Of a stretch of 13,133 bases of DNA, positions 1 through 7,401 are shown piece after piece. A model generated the notes under the pieces. It worked only from the letters and a program-made list of their open reading frames with translations. It had not been told where the DNA came from and did not search any database. Source of the stretch: JBEKHI01 sp050012355 (lineage in GTDB: Bacteria; Actinomycetota; Actinomycetes; Streptosporangiales; Streptosporangiaceae); NCBI GenBank assembly GCA_050012355.1, contig JBEKHI010000233.1:1-13133 (forward strand). The letters run 5' to 3'. Position 1 is the stretch's first letter. Every line of letters begins with the position of its first letter. The position numbers were made by a program, and so were the translations under genes.

Positions 1-138
1 GGCGATCACGTGCGCAAAGTGGTCAACCAGTGGAAAGACAGGCGGCTGGACCCGCCGGATGCCGAAGTTGAGACGCGGGAAGTGCCCGTGGAGCGGTCTG
101 AGGCCGAGACTCCGGCCGAGGCAGAGACGGCGGACTGA
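1..138 (+). CDS. C-terminal end of an unknown protein upstream of the caspase gene (partial)
   Basis: Frame 1 is open from the first base to TGA at 136-138, giving 45 residues. It begins GDHVRKVVNQWKDRR and ends in an acidic, Ala/Glu/Thr-rich tail (EAETPAEAETAD), as is common for a flexible C-terminus. The stop is followed after one base by the ATG of the caspase-like gene, so the two are almost certainly cotranscribed and translationally coupled. That spacing is the main reason to call it a real gene. No catalytic motif or family can be recognised in so short a piece. In related actinobacterial caspase operons, as I recall them, the partner genes are STAND NTPases, EACC1-type adaptors, trypsin-like proteases or TPR proteins. 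None of these can be assigned here. Confidence 0.7.
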   Translation, partial: GDHVRKVVNQWKDRRLDPPDAEVETREVPVERSEAETPAEAETAD

Positions 139-139
139 G

Positions 140-1168
140 ATGGTCTCCCGCGCGGTCGTGATCGGTCCCGCCAGGTACGCGCCGGATTCCGGCGTCGCGG
201 GCCACGTGGAGATCAGAAACAGCGCGCGGATGTACGGCGAGGTTCTCGCGGGCGACGGAAGATGGGGCGCCGCCCGGGTGGAGGTGCTGTCCGAAGACCG
301 GCTCTCCGCGATCAACGACGTCATGGGGGCAGTTCAGCGGGCCGCCGACCAGGCTGAGCCTAAGGACACGCTGCTGGTCATCTACATTGGCCACGGTGCG
401 TTCTGGGATGACGTGCCTGGTGCCCAGGTGCACTTCGCGGTCGGGTCTTCCCGCCGACGCGAGCCACACACATGGATGTCTAGCTGGTATGTCTACCGGG
501 CCATCCGGCAGAGCCGCGCCTCTCTGAAGGTCCTGATCGCCGATTGCTGCTACTCAAACTTGCTGCCGCAGCTAAGCGTCGAGGACGGGACATTGCGCGG
601 CGCGCTCGGGGAGATACACGAGGGCACCTGTGTACTGACCGCGGTCAAGAGCACCGACGAGGCTTCGGCCGTCGGCTGCTCCCAGCTACCAGGGGACTTG
701 GCCGGGTGTACCCCGTTCAGCGGCCATCTGCTCAATGTCCTGAAACGCGGCACGAACGACCACAACGATGAGCTCACTCTGGGTCTGATCCGGGACGCGG
801 TTCGCGGGGACATGCACGGCTGCGGCACTCGTCACGACCTGCCCCGGATGACCCTCAACGACGCCAGAGAGGGCATGCCGTTGTTCACCAACCGCATGAG
901 TCCGATTCGGCGCGACCGTCCGCCGTCGGTTCCCGCGTCGGCGGAGGAGTGGGTGAAGACCATGCTGCGAGACAGCGACTACGATCTCGACGAGCTGCTC
1001 GCCGATCCGCCAAAGGCCGGGAAGGTAGTCGCGCTGCTGTCCGAGGAGCCAGACGAGGCCGGTCAGCGCATCGCCATGCGCGTCAACAAGCGCGCTAATC
1101 AGCTCTTCCGGGATCCGGCTCGATTCGCCCTGTACTGGACCGAGGCCGGGCGGCGACTGGCAGCATGA
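140..1168 (+). CDS. Caspase-like cysteine peptidase (C14/metacaspase clan, actinobacterial conflict-system type)
   Basis: This 342-residue protein has a caspase-like fold in its first ~250 residues. A hydrophobic strand ending in the catalytic-histidine motif (LLVIYIGHG, His85) is followed by the nucleophile motif (VLIADCCYSN). By analogy with the metacaspase DSCHSG motif, Cys137 is the catalytic residue. STDEASAV (~171-178) and TPFSGHLLNVL (~191-201) match the downstream caspase elements with the substrate loop and last large helix. Residues ~262-342 form a separate Pro-initiated, charged helical module that may mediate partner binding. The ATG at 140 is chosen because it lies one base after the upstream stop and directly precedes the first beta strand (VSRAVVIGPARYA). 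An in-frame extension back to position 59 would overlap the upstream gene and is Arg-rich. The stop overlaps the next start as ATGA. Inferred role: a cytoplasmic protease effector in a defence or regulated-death operon. Substrate and trigger are unknown. Confidence 0.85.
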   Translation: MVSRAVVIGPARYAPDSGVAGHVEIRNSARMYGEVLAGDGRWGAARVEVLSEDRLSAINDVMGAVQRAADQAEPKDTLLVIYIGHGAFWDDVPGAQVHFAVGSSRRREPHTWMSSWYVYRAIRQSRASLKVLIADCCYSNLLPQLSVEDGTLRGALGEIHEGTCVLTAVKSTDEASAVGCSQLPGDLAGCTPFSGHLLNVLKRGTNDHNDELTLGLIRDAVRGDMHGCGTRHDLPRMTLNDAREGMPLFTNRMSPIRRDRPPSVPASAEEWVKTMLRDSDYDLDELLADPPKAGKVVALLSEEPDEAGQRIAMRVNKRANQLFRDPARFALYWTEAGRRLAA

Positions 1169-2808
1169 GCGAGAGTGGCCTCTATGACTGGGTGGTCACC
1201 AGTGACATCCCCACAGTCGTAGAACGGATGCAAGCGATCCGCGAGGGCCAGCCCGGCGTGCTCGATCCGCGGCCGGCCCAGGCCATCCGGATCCTGCAGA
1301 CGTTCGCGCTCAGGCGCCCGATCGACGATCTGCTGAGGCTGGTGGAGACGGAAGGCACCGGGGGCTTCGCGTCTTTGGACGCCACGGCCGTGCTGGCCCT
1401 GGCGGCCCTGACCCGACCCGTCAAAGAGGCGGCTAGGCTCGCGATCGAACACTGGACGATGGAGTCAGGGGACGAGACGCGGCCGCTGACCGACGGTATC
1501 GTGCATGACGTCACCGCCCAGCGAACGGTGCAGGAAGTGGCGGTGTTCATCCGGGTGTGCCGGCGCGAAGGACCGCCAGACCTGGTCAGGAAGACGCTAC
1601 ATGCCTTTGTCATGAGGACTTCGGGCCGTAACAGCCTCGACAAGGCTCTGCTCTACATTGCGCTGCGCGATGAACGCTGCACCGAAGACGCCGCCGAACT
1701 GCTGTGGCTCACGTTGGGCAAGGCACGCGAAGATGCCTCAGCTCTCGCGGCCGCGGGCTCCGAGCCCGTGGTTGGCGTCATCGGTGCCCTGCGCCACCTC
1801 AGTCCGTCCGAAGGGATCGTGGAGGAGTGGATTGACCAGCAGATGGAGGTAGCCAAGCGGGAGGCGGGGACCGTCGAGCTGGTCGCGGATCTTCTGATGA
1901 ACGAGCCGGAGGACGGCAGAGGCCTGGCCGAACACGTGGGGCGCACCTGGAAGCCTCGTCGGCTGATCGATCTCTGCGGAACGCTGGCCAAGCGTTCACC
2001 CGCGTGTTCTAGTCTCGTCCGCCACTACGCGGCTGGCCGGCCGGACAAGGACTCGCTAGCCGAGATCATCCAGCTCTGGCATCGGTCCGAGGTGCTGACT
2101 GGGACTCTCAAGGACCTCCTCGCCGACATCGTCGCGCAGGGAGCGGGCGGTTCCTCCGGTCCGCGCTCGATCGACTTCCTCGAAGATCTCCATCAGACGC
2201 TGGAAAACGACAGGGCCCCGGATAGGTGCCGCAAGGAGTTGCGTGTCGCCGTCGCCGCGCATGTCTGCGACCGAACCGGGGAACAGGTCGCGTTCCTTCT
2301 CGGCATGGTCGGGCGCGGGGAGCTACGACGCGCGGCGCAGGCCGTCAACGAACGACTCATCATCCGCCTTCTCGAGGGTGAGATGGACGTCAAGGCGTTC
2401 GTTGACTATCTCAGCGGGCTCCAAATGCTGGCAGAGGCATCCACCCTGACCTTCTGGGCCCTGCGCGAACTGTCGGATCCCACGGCCTCCGATCATGCGC
2501 TGGAAGGGGCGGCGCCGGTCGTCGGGGACATCGCGGCCCGGCTCTACGAGGAGGGCCTGGCCGGCACGGGGTTTGATCTGCTTGAGCGCTGTCTGGAGAA
2601 TGAGCAATGGCTCGATGCGGAAGACGCGGTCGGCATTGTCGGGCGCGTGCACCGCGGCGCGATGCCCGAGGACGAGCGCTGGGACTCTCTGCTGGGTGCG
2701 ACGGTGGGCCGTTGGGCCGAGGCTCGTCGCCGTGAAGAGGTCGTCGCGGCGCTTCGCCGCGAGTCTTTCGACAGGGATGCCGAAGCGGTCATTCACTCTG
2801 TCCAGTAG
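1165..2808 (+). CDS. Large all-alpha (solenoid-like) protein, partner of the caspase; unknown family
   Basis: This is a 547-residue protein starting MSESGLYDWVV. The ATG at 1165 overlaps the caspase TGA, so the two proteins are translationally coupled and probably made in similar amounts. The sequence is rich in Leu, Ala, Glu and Arg and breaks into amphipathic helix pairs with short polar turns throughout (for example RPAQAIRILQTFALRR, RCRKELRVAVAAHV and DAEDAVGIVGRVHR). It has no signal peptide, no membrane segment and no visible nucleotide-binding or catalytic motif. This suggests a HEAT/TPR-like alpha-solenoid, though no repeat consensus can be drawn by eye. Its position suggests a scaffold, regulator or substrate of the caspase. 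It could be a divergent member of the caspase/TPR-associated families described for actinobacterial conflict systems, but that is not shown. The last 16 bases overlap the convergent permease gene. Confidence 0.75.
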   Translation: MSESGLYDWVVTSDIPTVVERMQAIREGQPGVLDPRPAQAIRILQTFALRRPIDDLLRLVETEGTGGFASLDATAVLALAALTRPVKEAARLAIEHWTMESGDETRPLTDGIVHDVTAQRTVQEVAVFIRVCRREGPPDLVRKTLHAFVMRTSGRNSLDKALLYIALRDERCTEDAAELLWLTLGKAREDASALAAAGSEPVVGVIGALRHLSPSEGIVEEWIDQQMEVAKREAGTVELVADLLMNEPEDGRGLAEHVGRTWKPRRLIDLCGTLAKRSPACSSLVRHYAAGRPDKDSLAEIIQLWHRSEVLTGTLKDLLADIVAQGAGGSSGPRSIDFLEDLHQTLENDRAPDRCRKELRVAVAAHVCDRTGEQVAFLLGMVGRGELRRAAQAVNERLIIRLLEGEMDVKAFVDYLSGLQMLAEASTLTFWALRELSDPTASDHALEGAAPVVGDIAARLYEEGLAGTGFDLLERCLENEQWLDAEDAVGIVGRVHRGAMPEDERWDSLLGATVGRWAEARRREEVVAALRRESFDRDAEAVIHSVQ

Positions 2809-4583
2809 CTCGTGGCGGCGGAAGGCAACGGAACTGGCGTGGCGGACCTAGGCTCAGGCACCGGGGTAGGGAGCGTCGGTGCGTGTTCCTCCATGTACCG
2901 AACCGATAGCGCGATCAGCCGGCGGAAGGCGATCACCGCGAGCACGGCCACCGGTATGGCAACCCACAATCTGTCGACGGGCTGCTTCGGCCACACGCAG
3001 TTGCTCACCAGTGCCGCGAGCATCACCACCATGAAATAGCCGAACAGGATGGTCGCCGACTGTGCCGCCGGATTCGTCGGCAGTTGCCGGAATTGAACCG
3101 CGTAAGGCTTGGCGTCGTACCACCGAGACCCCCTGGCCGCCAGCGGCAACCCGAACAGCAGAAGACAACCTACGGCAAGTGCCACCATCCCCGGCCATAG
3201 CGCGTCCCAGCCAGTGAGGTAAAAGATTACCCCGATCGAGACGAAGCTGGCCTCCGCGAGGATCGAATACCGCCGTCTGGGGAAGAGCTGGGGTCTCAGG
3301 CGCCGAAGTGAAGCGAGCGCCACGCTCGGTGTCACGTAGACGACCAGGGCCAGACTGCTGGTGACGGCGCCGAGCGTCACCCATTCCCCGTGAACACACA
3401 AAAGCGCGATCCCGCCGATCACGAAGTCCACGATGAGGATCAGCCAGAACACATCAAGCCGATCGTCGCCGAATAGTTTCCTAAGCCGGCCGTCGGCCAG
3501 CGGGATGACCGAGTACCTGCTCTTCTGCAAGCCCCGATGGGTCAGGTGAGCACGGCTCAGCGCGGCGACCTCACGGGTCAGCACATACGTGAAGACCATC
3601 CCGCAACCAGCCGGGGAGAGCACGGTATCGAGGTTGATCAACCAGCTGACGGACGAGGCCGCCCAGCTAGGTGCGACCTGTCTGGCGAAATCGGCGTAGG
3701 GCACGTCCGGGCCGGCGATCGCCCCACCAGAGCGATTGCGGACGTAGATGGCGGCGAATTGCAGCGAGAAGTAGAGGAAGATCGACCCGCAGACCGTGCC
3801 GTAGACGGCCCGGCGCAGGCGAGCTGCCTCGCCGATGCCGCGCCGCTTGACGTTCCCGGCGAAATCCAGCGGTCCCTGGAAGCCGAGATAGGCGTAGATC
3901 ACGCCGCTCAGCGCGGCGCCGAAGTCGAAGCCGCCAGACGAAGCCGGACCAGTCTGGTGAGCGAAACGCAACGTGTGGCTTGGCGGGTGCACCTTCGCGT
4001 AGATGAGCAATGCGATGATCAGCAGCGGGACCAGGATCTTGAAGGCGGTCAGCACGTTGTTGATTCTGAGGAACAGCCTTGGTCCGAGGATATTGACAGC
4101 GGTGATCAGGAGCAGGAAGAGGGCGGCCACGCCGATCCCCCTCCACATCAGCTCATCCCCGGCGACGTTGAGCACGCCGCGCCAGCCCAGCCAGAGCGAC
4201 AGGCTCCGTACCATCCCCGCCGCTTGATTCGCCGGACTCGCCGCGTAGAAGATCCACACGCCCGCGGCTACTACTGTCGCCAGGAGCGGCCCGCTGCTTT
4301 GCAAGGGGAGGAAGACCAGGCCGCCGGTTTTGGGTATCGCGCTGCTGAGCTCGACCATCACGGCCGCGATTACCAGGATAAGCGCGCCACCGATGAGCCA
4401 CGAGAATAGAAGCCAAGCTCCGCTCTCGTCCTTCTGCCCTGATGAGACCATCCATTCGGACCCGATGACTCCGGCCGTGGCAAGGAAGAACAGATCATAG
4501 AACGACATCCGCCGACGCTCGGCTTTGTCCTCGGCATTCGATGGTGAATCCGCAGCGGTTGGCAGCTCTGATCCCGCGCTCAT
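2793..4583 (-). CDS. APC-superfamily permease (amino acid/polyamine type)
   Basis: This is a 596-residue integral membrane protein. After a polar 25-residue N-terminus, MSFYDLFFLATAGVIGSEWM (26-45) matches the first APC segment, where a Gly/Ser-rich unwound stretch (GVIGSEW) contributes to substrate binding. About 12 hydrophobic segments follow. FGAALSGVIYAYLGFQGPLDFAGNVK resembles the conserved APC TM6 region with Phe/Gly and the N/E-K-R charge after it. A Pro-rich cytoplasmic tail ends the protein. Length is somewhat above the usual 450-550. Start: ATG at 4583 has an AAAGGGCGG purine stretch upstream. Met26 (directly before TM1) is an alternative. Substrate cannot be assigned. The gene stands alone on the - strand. 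Its 3' end overlaps the helical-protein gene by 16 nt, and the region upstream holds a LysR-type remnant that may once have been its regulator (inference). Confidence 0.88.
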   Translation of the reverse strand: MSAGSELPTAADSPSNAEDKAERRRMSFYDLFFLATAGVIGSEWMVSSGQKDESGAWLLFSWLIGGALILVIAAVMVELSSAIPKTGGLVFLPLQSSGPLLATVVAAGVWIFYAASPANQAAGMVRSLSLWLGWRGVLNVAGDELMWRGIGVAALFLLLITAVNILGPRLFLRINNVLTAFKILVPLLIIALLIYAKVHPPSHTLRFAHQTGPASSGGFDFGAALSGVIYAYLGFQGPLDFAGNVKRRGIGEAARLRRAVYGTVCGSIFLYFSLQFAAIYVRNRSGGAIAGPDVPYADFARQVAPSWAASSVSWLINLDTVLSPAGCGMVFTYVLTREVAALSRAHLTHRGLQKSRYSVIPLADGRLRKLFGDDRLDVFWLILIVDFVIGGIALLCVHGEWVTLGAVTSSLALVVYVTPSVALASLRRLRPQLFPRRRYSILAEASFVSIGVIFYLTGWDALWPGMVALAVGCLLLFGLPLAARGSRWYDAKPYAVQFRQLPTNPAAQSATILFGYFMVVMLAALVSNCVWPKQPVDRLWVAIPVAVLAVIAFRRLIALSVRYMEEHAPTLPTPVPEPRSATPVPLPSAATSYWTE

Positions 4584-5153
4584 CCCGCCCTTTCGTTAAC
4601 CGCGCCCGCAGATCAACATCTCCTTGGGCGCTGCTGGTATGAGGACTGTAACGTGCCGCAGAGGTAGAAGGAACACATATCGACAACTAGGCCAGTGATG
4701 TGTACCGAACCGGTCAGCCATCGAGCCTTACGAAACAGAAAGGTTCCTGGCCCTGCTCCTGCGCAGTGGGGGCGAGCCGCCGGTACGCCTGCGGGTCCTT
4801 GCCGAGTCGCCAGATACGTTAGGCAACTTGTGATCAAGGGCGTTATCCGAATTGACCGGTCCAGGTATCGTTGCGACCGGTGGAGGATTTCACGCTGGTC
4901 CAGTTGCGCTGCTTCGTGGCCGCGACGGAGAGCGGGATCATAATGGTGGCGGCTGACCGCGATAGGTCCGTTATGAAACGTTATGCGGGTGACCCCGGCG
5001 TCTCGCGGCGGCGGCCCCCCGATCAGCGGCTCGTATCCGGTGCCGGGCCCGGGCCATCCGCCGCCGCGGGCAGCACGAGAACCAGCAGGATCGTCAGCTG
5101 TTGCAGGCATTCTGGGACCGCCGTCACTGACCTTACAGCGCCCAGCGGGCGGC
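4584..5153. other. 570-bp region without an intact gene; decayed coding sequence
   Basis: No frame on either strand gives a convincing protein here. The left third must hold the promoter of the permease (reading leftward), but no clear -35/-10 pair was found. Two ACCGGT hexamers occur 21 bp apart (4855-4860 and 4876-4881), about two helical turns, just before the LysR-like remnant. A protein-like stretch lies in the + frame starting at 5041 and ending at TGA 5128-5130; its last residues read QHENQQDRQLLQAFWDRRH. This may be the 3' end of a decayed gene, because it is compositionally less Arg/Pro/Ala-biased than a random high-GC frame. No tRNA, insertion sequence or array was seen. Confidence 0.5.
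4880..4936 (+). pseudogene. N-terminal remnant of a LysR-family transcriptional regulator
   Basis: From GTG at 4880 the frame reads VEDFTLVQLRCFVAATESG. This matches the start of LysR-type regulators, where 'LxQLRcFvavaexGs' forms the first helix of the N-terminal winged-helix domain. After residue 19 the similarity stops: the following codons (IIMVAADRDRS) lack the expected 'fTrAAe.L..sQpalS' helix-turn-helix. The frame then runs into high-GC noise, so only the first helix survives. A TATCGT hexamer at 4866-4871 lies 8 nt before the GTG, the spacing of leaderless actinobacterial starts, so the original promoter may still be there. The remnant is divergent to the neighbouring APC permease, the classic arrangement of a LysR gene and its target. 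A chance match is possible because the stretch is only 19 codons. Confidence 0.5.
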
Positions 5154-6422
5154 TCAGCTAGCCGTCACCTCAGCCGTCTCCGGGACAGGTTCACGCGACT
5201 CGCGACCGTAGCGGACGAGGGCGGGGAACGCGATACCGATCAGCGCCGCGCCGACGAAGCAAGCCGCTCCCCCGCTGAACGCGCTGATCGTCGGCGAACC
5301 GGTTAGCGACGCGACCGTGCCGGACTCGATGTTGCCGAGGGGGCCACCGCCGAAGCCGATGATGTACTCGACGCTGGAGATCCGGCCACGGAACTCGTCC
5401 GGGGTGACGGTCTGCACCATCGAGCTGCGGAACGTCACGGTGAGCGTGTCCGCGGCGCCTGCGATCGCCAGCATCAGCAGCGCCAGCGGGAAGCTCCGCA
5501 TCAGGGCGAACACCGCGAAGGCCGCACCCCAGACCGCGGTGGCCAGGATCATCCCGAGTCCCTGCCGACGGACCCGGATGGTGCGTCCCGACAGCACGGC
5601 GGTGGCGACGCCGCCGACGCCGACGGCCGTGGTCAGCAGGCCGAGGGTCTGCGGGTGGCCGCCGAAATGCTCCGCGTTCAGCGCTGGGAACAACGCGACC
5701 GGCAGGCCGAACAGCATCGCGTCCAGATCGGTGAGGAACATGCCGGTCAGCAGCGGGCTGCGGCGAATGTAGCGCAGCCCCTCGGCGGTGGCCCGCAGCC
5801 GGGAGGCTGGTCGTGGCGCATCCGGATCGCGCCGCATCGAGGGCAGCCGGGCGGTCGCGTAGAACGCCGCGAAGAAGCTGATCGCGTCGATCAGGTAGCA
5901 CGCTTTCAGGCCGAACGCCCCAGTCACGACTCCGGCCAGCGCCGGGCCGAACAGCATGGTCACCCGGCTGGCCAGCGTGTTCAGCGCGATGGCGGCCGTC
6001 AGCTTTTCCTTGGGAACCAGGTGCGGTATGAAAGTCCGCCGGGCCGGGGCACCCATCGACTGCAGGATCCCCTGCCCCATCGCCAGCACGTACAGCGGCC
6101 AGACCTGCCCGAAGTTCGTGAATGCCTGCGCGGCGAGCAACGCCGAGATCACGGTGAGCCCGGAGATGGTGGACAGCGCGAGCCGCTTGCGGTCGGCCGA
6201 GTCCGCCACTGAGCCGCCGAACAGGCCGAACGCGAGCACCGGGATGAACGTGAACCCAAGGGCTCCGACCGCGAAGCTGGACCGGGTCTGATCCCAGATC
6301 TGCAACGTGATCGCGTACATGGTCATCGTGCCGCCGAGGCTGGAGATCAGCTGGCCGGTCAGCAGCCTGCGCAGCGCGGGGTTGCCCTGCACCGGGGTGA
6401 AGTCGGGCAGCAGCCGGCTCAT
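5154..6422 (-). CDS. MFS transporter, EntS/MFS_3-like drug or siderophore exporter
   Basis: This is a 422-residue protein with about 12 hydrophobic segments, the normal size of the family. The N-terminus ALRRLLTGQLISSLGGTMT is typical of the EntS/MFS_3 exporters. The cytoplasmic loop 2-3 holds the motif-A equivalent GGSVADSADRKR (69-80). SVADSADRKRLA and GAPARRTFIPHLVPKEKL (from ~128) are hallmarks of this group, as is TPDEFRGRISSVEYI in the second half. It probably exports a small hydrophobic compound by proton antiport; the substrate is unknown. The start ATG at 6420-6422 overlaps the TGA of the MarR gene (ATGA), so it is translationally coupled to it and probably under its control. The C-terminal tail is Glu/Pro-rich and cytoplasmic. 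Confidence 0.9.
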   Translation of the reverse strand: MSRLLPDFTPVQGNPALRRLLTGQLISSLGGTMTMYAITLQIWDQTRSSFAVGALGFTFIPVLAFGLFGGSVADSADRKRLALSTISGLTVISALLAAQAFTNFGQVWPLYVLAMGQGILQSMGAPARRTFIPHLVPKEKLTAAIALNTLASRVTMLFGPALAGVVTGAFGLKACYLIDAISFFAAFYATARLPSMRRDPDAPRPASRLRATAEGLRYIRRSPLLTGMFLTDLDAMLFGLPVALFPALNAEHFGGHPQTLGLLTTAVGVGGVATAVLSGRTIRVRRQGLGMILATAVWGAAFAVFALMRSFPLALLMLAIAGAADTLTVTFRSSMVQTVTPDEFRGRISSVEYIIGFGGGPLGNIESGTVASLTGSPTISAFSGGAACFVGAALIGIAFPALVRYGRESREPVPETAEVTAS

Positions 6423-6949
6423 GCGTCATCCCCGGCGATCGCGGCGAGCGCCTCGTCGTCCGCGGCACCGGTCCCCCGCAGGGCCCGGGCCGCGTCGGAG
6501 ATGCGCGTGCGCATCGGACGATCGGCCACGCGCCGTTCCGCCGCGAAAAGGACCTCGGTGAGTGCGGCGGGAAGCTCGGCCTCGAGCTCAGCCGCCGCGA
6601 CGCTGGTCGCCGCCCATTCCGCGTCGATAAACGGCAGCAGTTCGCGGGCCCGGTCGGTCAGGCCGGCGACGCGCTGGCGGGCATCGGTCCCGCGGCCGAG
6701 GGCGAGCAGGCCGGCCCGGTTCATCTGGGCGACCGTCTGGCTGGCGGCCGAGTGCGTGACGCCGGTCATCGTCGCGATGTCACGGATCGACAGCGGGCCA
6801 CGGGCGACGATGGCCCGGATGACCGGGCTGAACTTCGGGCGATATCCATCGATGCCCAGATCGCTGTAGACGCGGGCCACGTCACCGTCGAGGAGTTCCA
6901 GGACGTGGCGCATGAGGGTGCCAAGGCCGACGAAGGAGGGTGAGTCCAC
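6419..6949 (-). CDS. MarR-family transcriptional regulator
   Basis: This 176-residue protein has a MarR-type winged helix. Residues 54-82 (SIRDIATMTGVTHSAASQTV, then the recognition-helix end AQMNRAGLL) form the helix-turn-helix, and GRGTDARQRVAGLTDRA (85-101) is the beta wing with its usual D-x-R core followed by LT. Helices on both sides would form the dimer interface. The GTG at 6949 is used as start: an in-frame upstream start is absent, and a TATATT hexamer ends 6 nt before it, so the transcript may be leaderless. A perfect inverted repeat overlapping that hexamer is the likely autoregulatory operator. The stop overlaps the start of the MFS exporter, the standard MarR/efflux pairing, in which a ligand that releases the repressor is also exported. 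The C-terminal extension (~145-176) is Ala/Arg/Asp-rich and probably disordered. Confidence 0.88.
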   Translation of the reverse strand: MDSPSFVGLGTLMRHVLELLDGDVARVYSDLGIDGYRPKFSPVIRAIVARGPLSIRDIATMTGVTHSAASQTVAQMNRAGLLALGRGTDARQRVAGLTDRARELLPFIDAEWAATSVAAAELEAELPAALTEVLFAAERRVADRPMRTRISDAARALRGTGAADDEALAAIAGDDA

Positions 6950-6955
6950 TCCCCT

Positions 6956-6961
6956 AATATA
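6956..6961 (-). promoter_or_regulatory. Candidate -10 element of the marR-mfs unit
   Basis: On the - strand this reads TATATT, ending 6 nt before the GTG start codon of the MarR gene. That is the spacing of leaderless actinobacterial transcripts. No good -35 is visible 17-18 bp further upstream (CCCTGG), so promoter strength is uncertain. The overlap with the inverted repeat would let the repressor block RNA polymerase. Confidence 0.45.
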
Positions 6962-6973
6962 ACAGCACTGTTA
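6960..6973. promoter_or_regulatory. Perfect inverted repeat, probable MarR operator
   Basis: TAACAG-CA-CTGTTA: 6-bp arms match perfectly around a 2-bp centre, in an AT-rich patch that stands out from the GC-rich surroundings. It lies 10 bp upstream of the MarR GTG and shares two bases with the candidate -10. It also contains the dtd stop codon (complement of 6971-6973). Size and position fit a site for a dimeric MarR repressor; binding is inferred. Confidence 0.65.
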
Positions 6974-7396
6974 GATATCCAGGGTGATGGTCATCGGGCC
7001 ATCATTGACCAGGGCGACCTTCATGTTGGTGCCGAAGCGGCCGGTCTCGACGGTGGCGCCGAGGTCCCGCAGCTCCGTGATCACCGCGTCGACCAGCGGC
7101 TCGGCGACCGGGCCGGGGGCGGCGGCCTGCCAGCTGGGGCGGCGGCCCTTGGCCGTGTCGGCGTACAGCGTGAACTGGCTGATGACCAGCAGCGGCGCGC
7201 CAATGTCGGAGCAGGACTTCTCGCCGTCCAGGACGCGCAGCCCCCAGAGTTTGGCCGCCAGCTTCCGCGCCTTCTCCGGGGTGTCGTCATGAGTGACGCC
7301 GACTAGCACCAGTAGACCTGGCTCGCCGATCGCGCCGACGACCGCACCGTCGACGGTGACCTTCGCCTGGCTGACCCGTTGCGCGACTGCTCGCAT
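6971..7396 (-). CDS. dtd: D-aminoacyl-tRNA deacylase (DTD)
   Basis: This 141-residue protein has the standard DTD length. The N-terminus MRAVAQRVSQAKVTVDG and both active-site motifs are present: SQFTLYAD (73-80, the SQxTL motif) and NDGPMT (131-136, the NxGPxT motif). The Gly133-Pro134 of the second motif forms the cross-subunit cis-Pro clamp that lets the homodimer accept D-amino acids and glycine while excluding L-amino acids. The enzyme hydrolyses D-aminoacyl-tRNA and Gly-tRNA(Ala) in the cytoplasm as a translation quality-control step. It lies 15 nt after the expansin-like gene and 21 nt before the MarR gene on the same strand. It may be read through from upstream or have its own leaderless start, since TAGGCT ends 8 nt before the ATG. 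There are no unusual residues. Confidence 0.96.
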   Translation of the reverse strand: MRAVAQRVSQAKVTVDGAVVGAIGEPGLLVLVGVTHDDTPEKARKLAAKLWGLRVLDGEKSCSDIGAPLLVISQFTLYADTAKGRRPSWQAAAPGPVAEPLVDAVITELRDLGATVETGRFGTNMKVALVNDGPMTITLDI

Positions 7397-7401
7397 GGGC
7401 C

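Noticed and set aside
3537..4409. 290-codon frame on the + strand inside the permease
   Set aside because: Antisense to a clear 12-TM permease; hydrophilic Gln/Asp/Arg-rich composition typical of the complement of a membrane-protein gene.
4820..4835. CTTG-N4-CAAG near 4829 as a LysR or other operator
   Set aside because: Short imperfect arms that occur easily by chance, with no second copy nearby.
4613..5110. 165-codon - strand frame in the region upstream of the permease
   Set aside because: Low-complexity Arg/Pro/Gly composition, no domain and no plausible start signal; it overlaps the LysR-like remnant on the other strand.
5191..6468. Long open frame (425 codons) on the - strand overlapping the MFS gene
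   Set aside because: It is a shifted frame of the MFS gene, extremely Arg/Pro/His/Gly-rich, with no hydrophobic segments; a GC-rich shadow.
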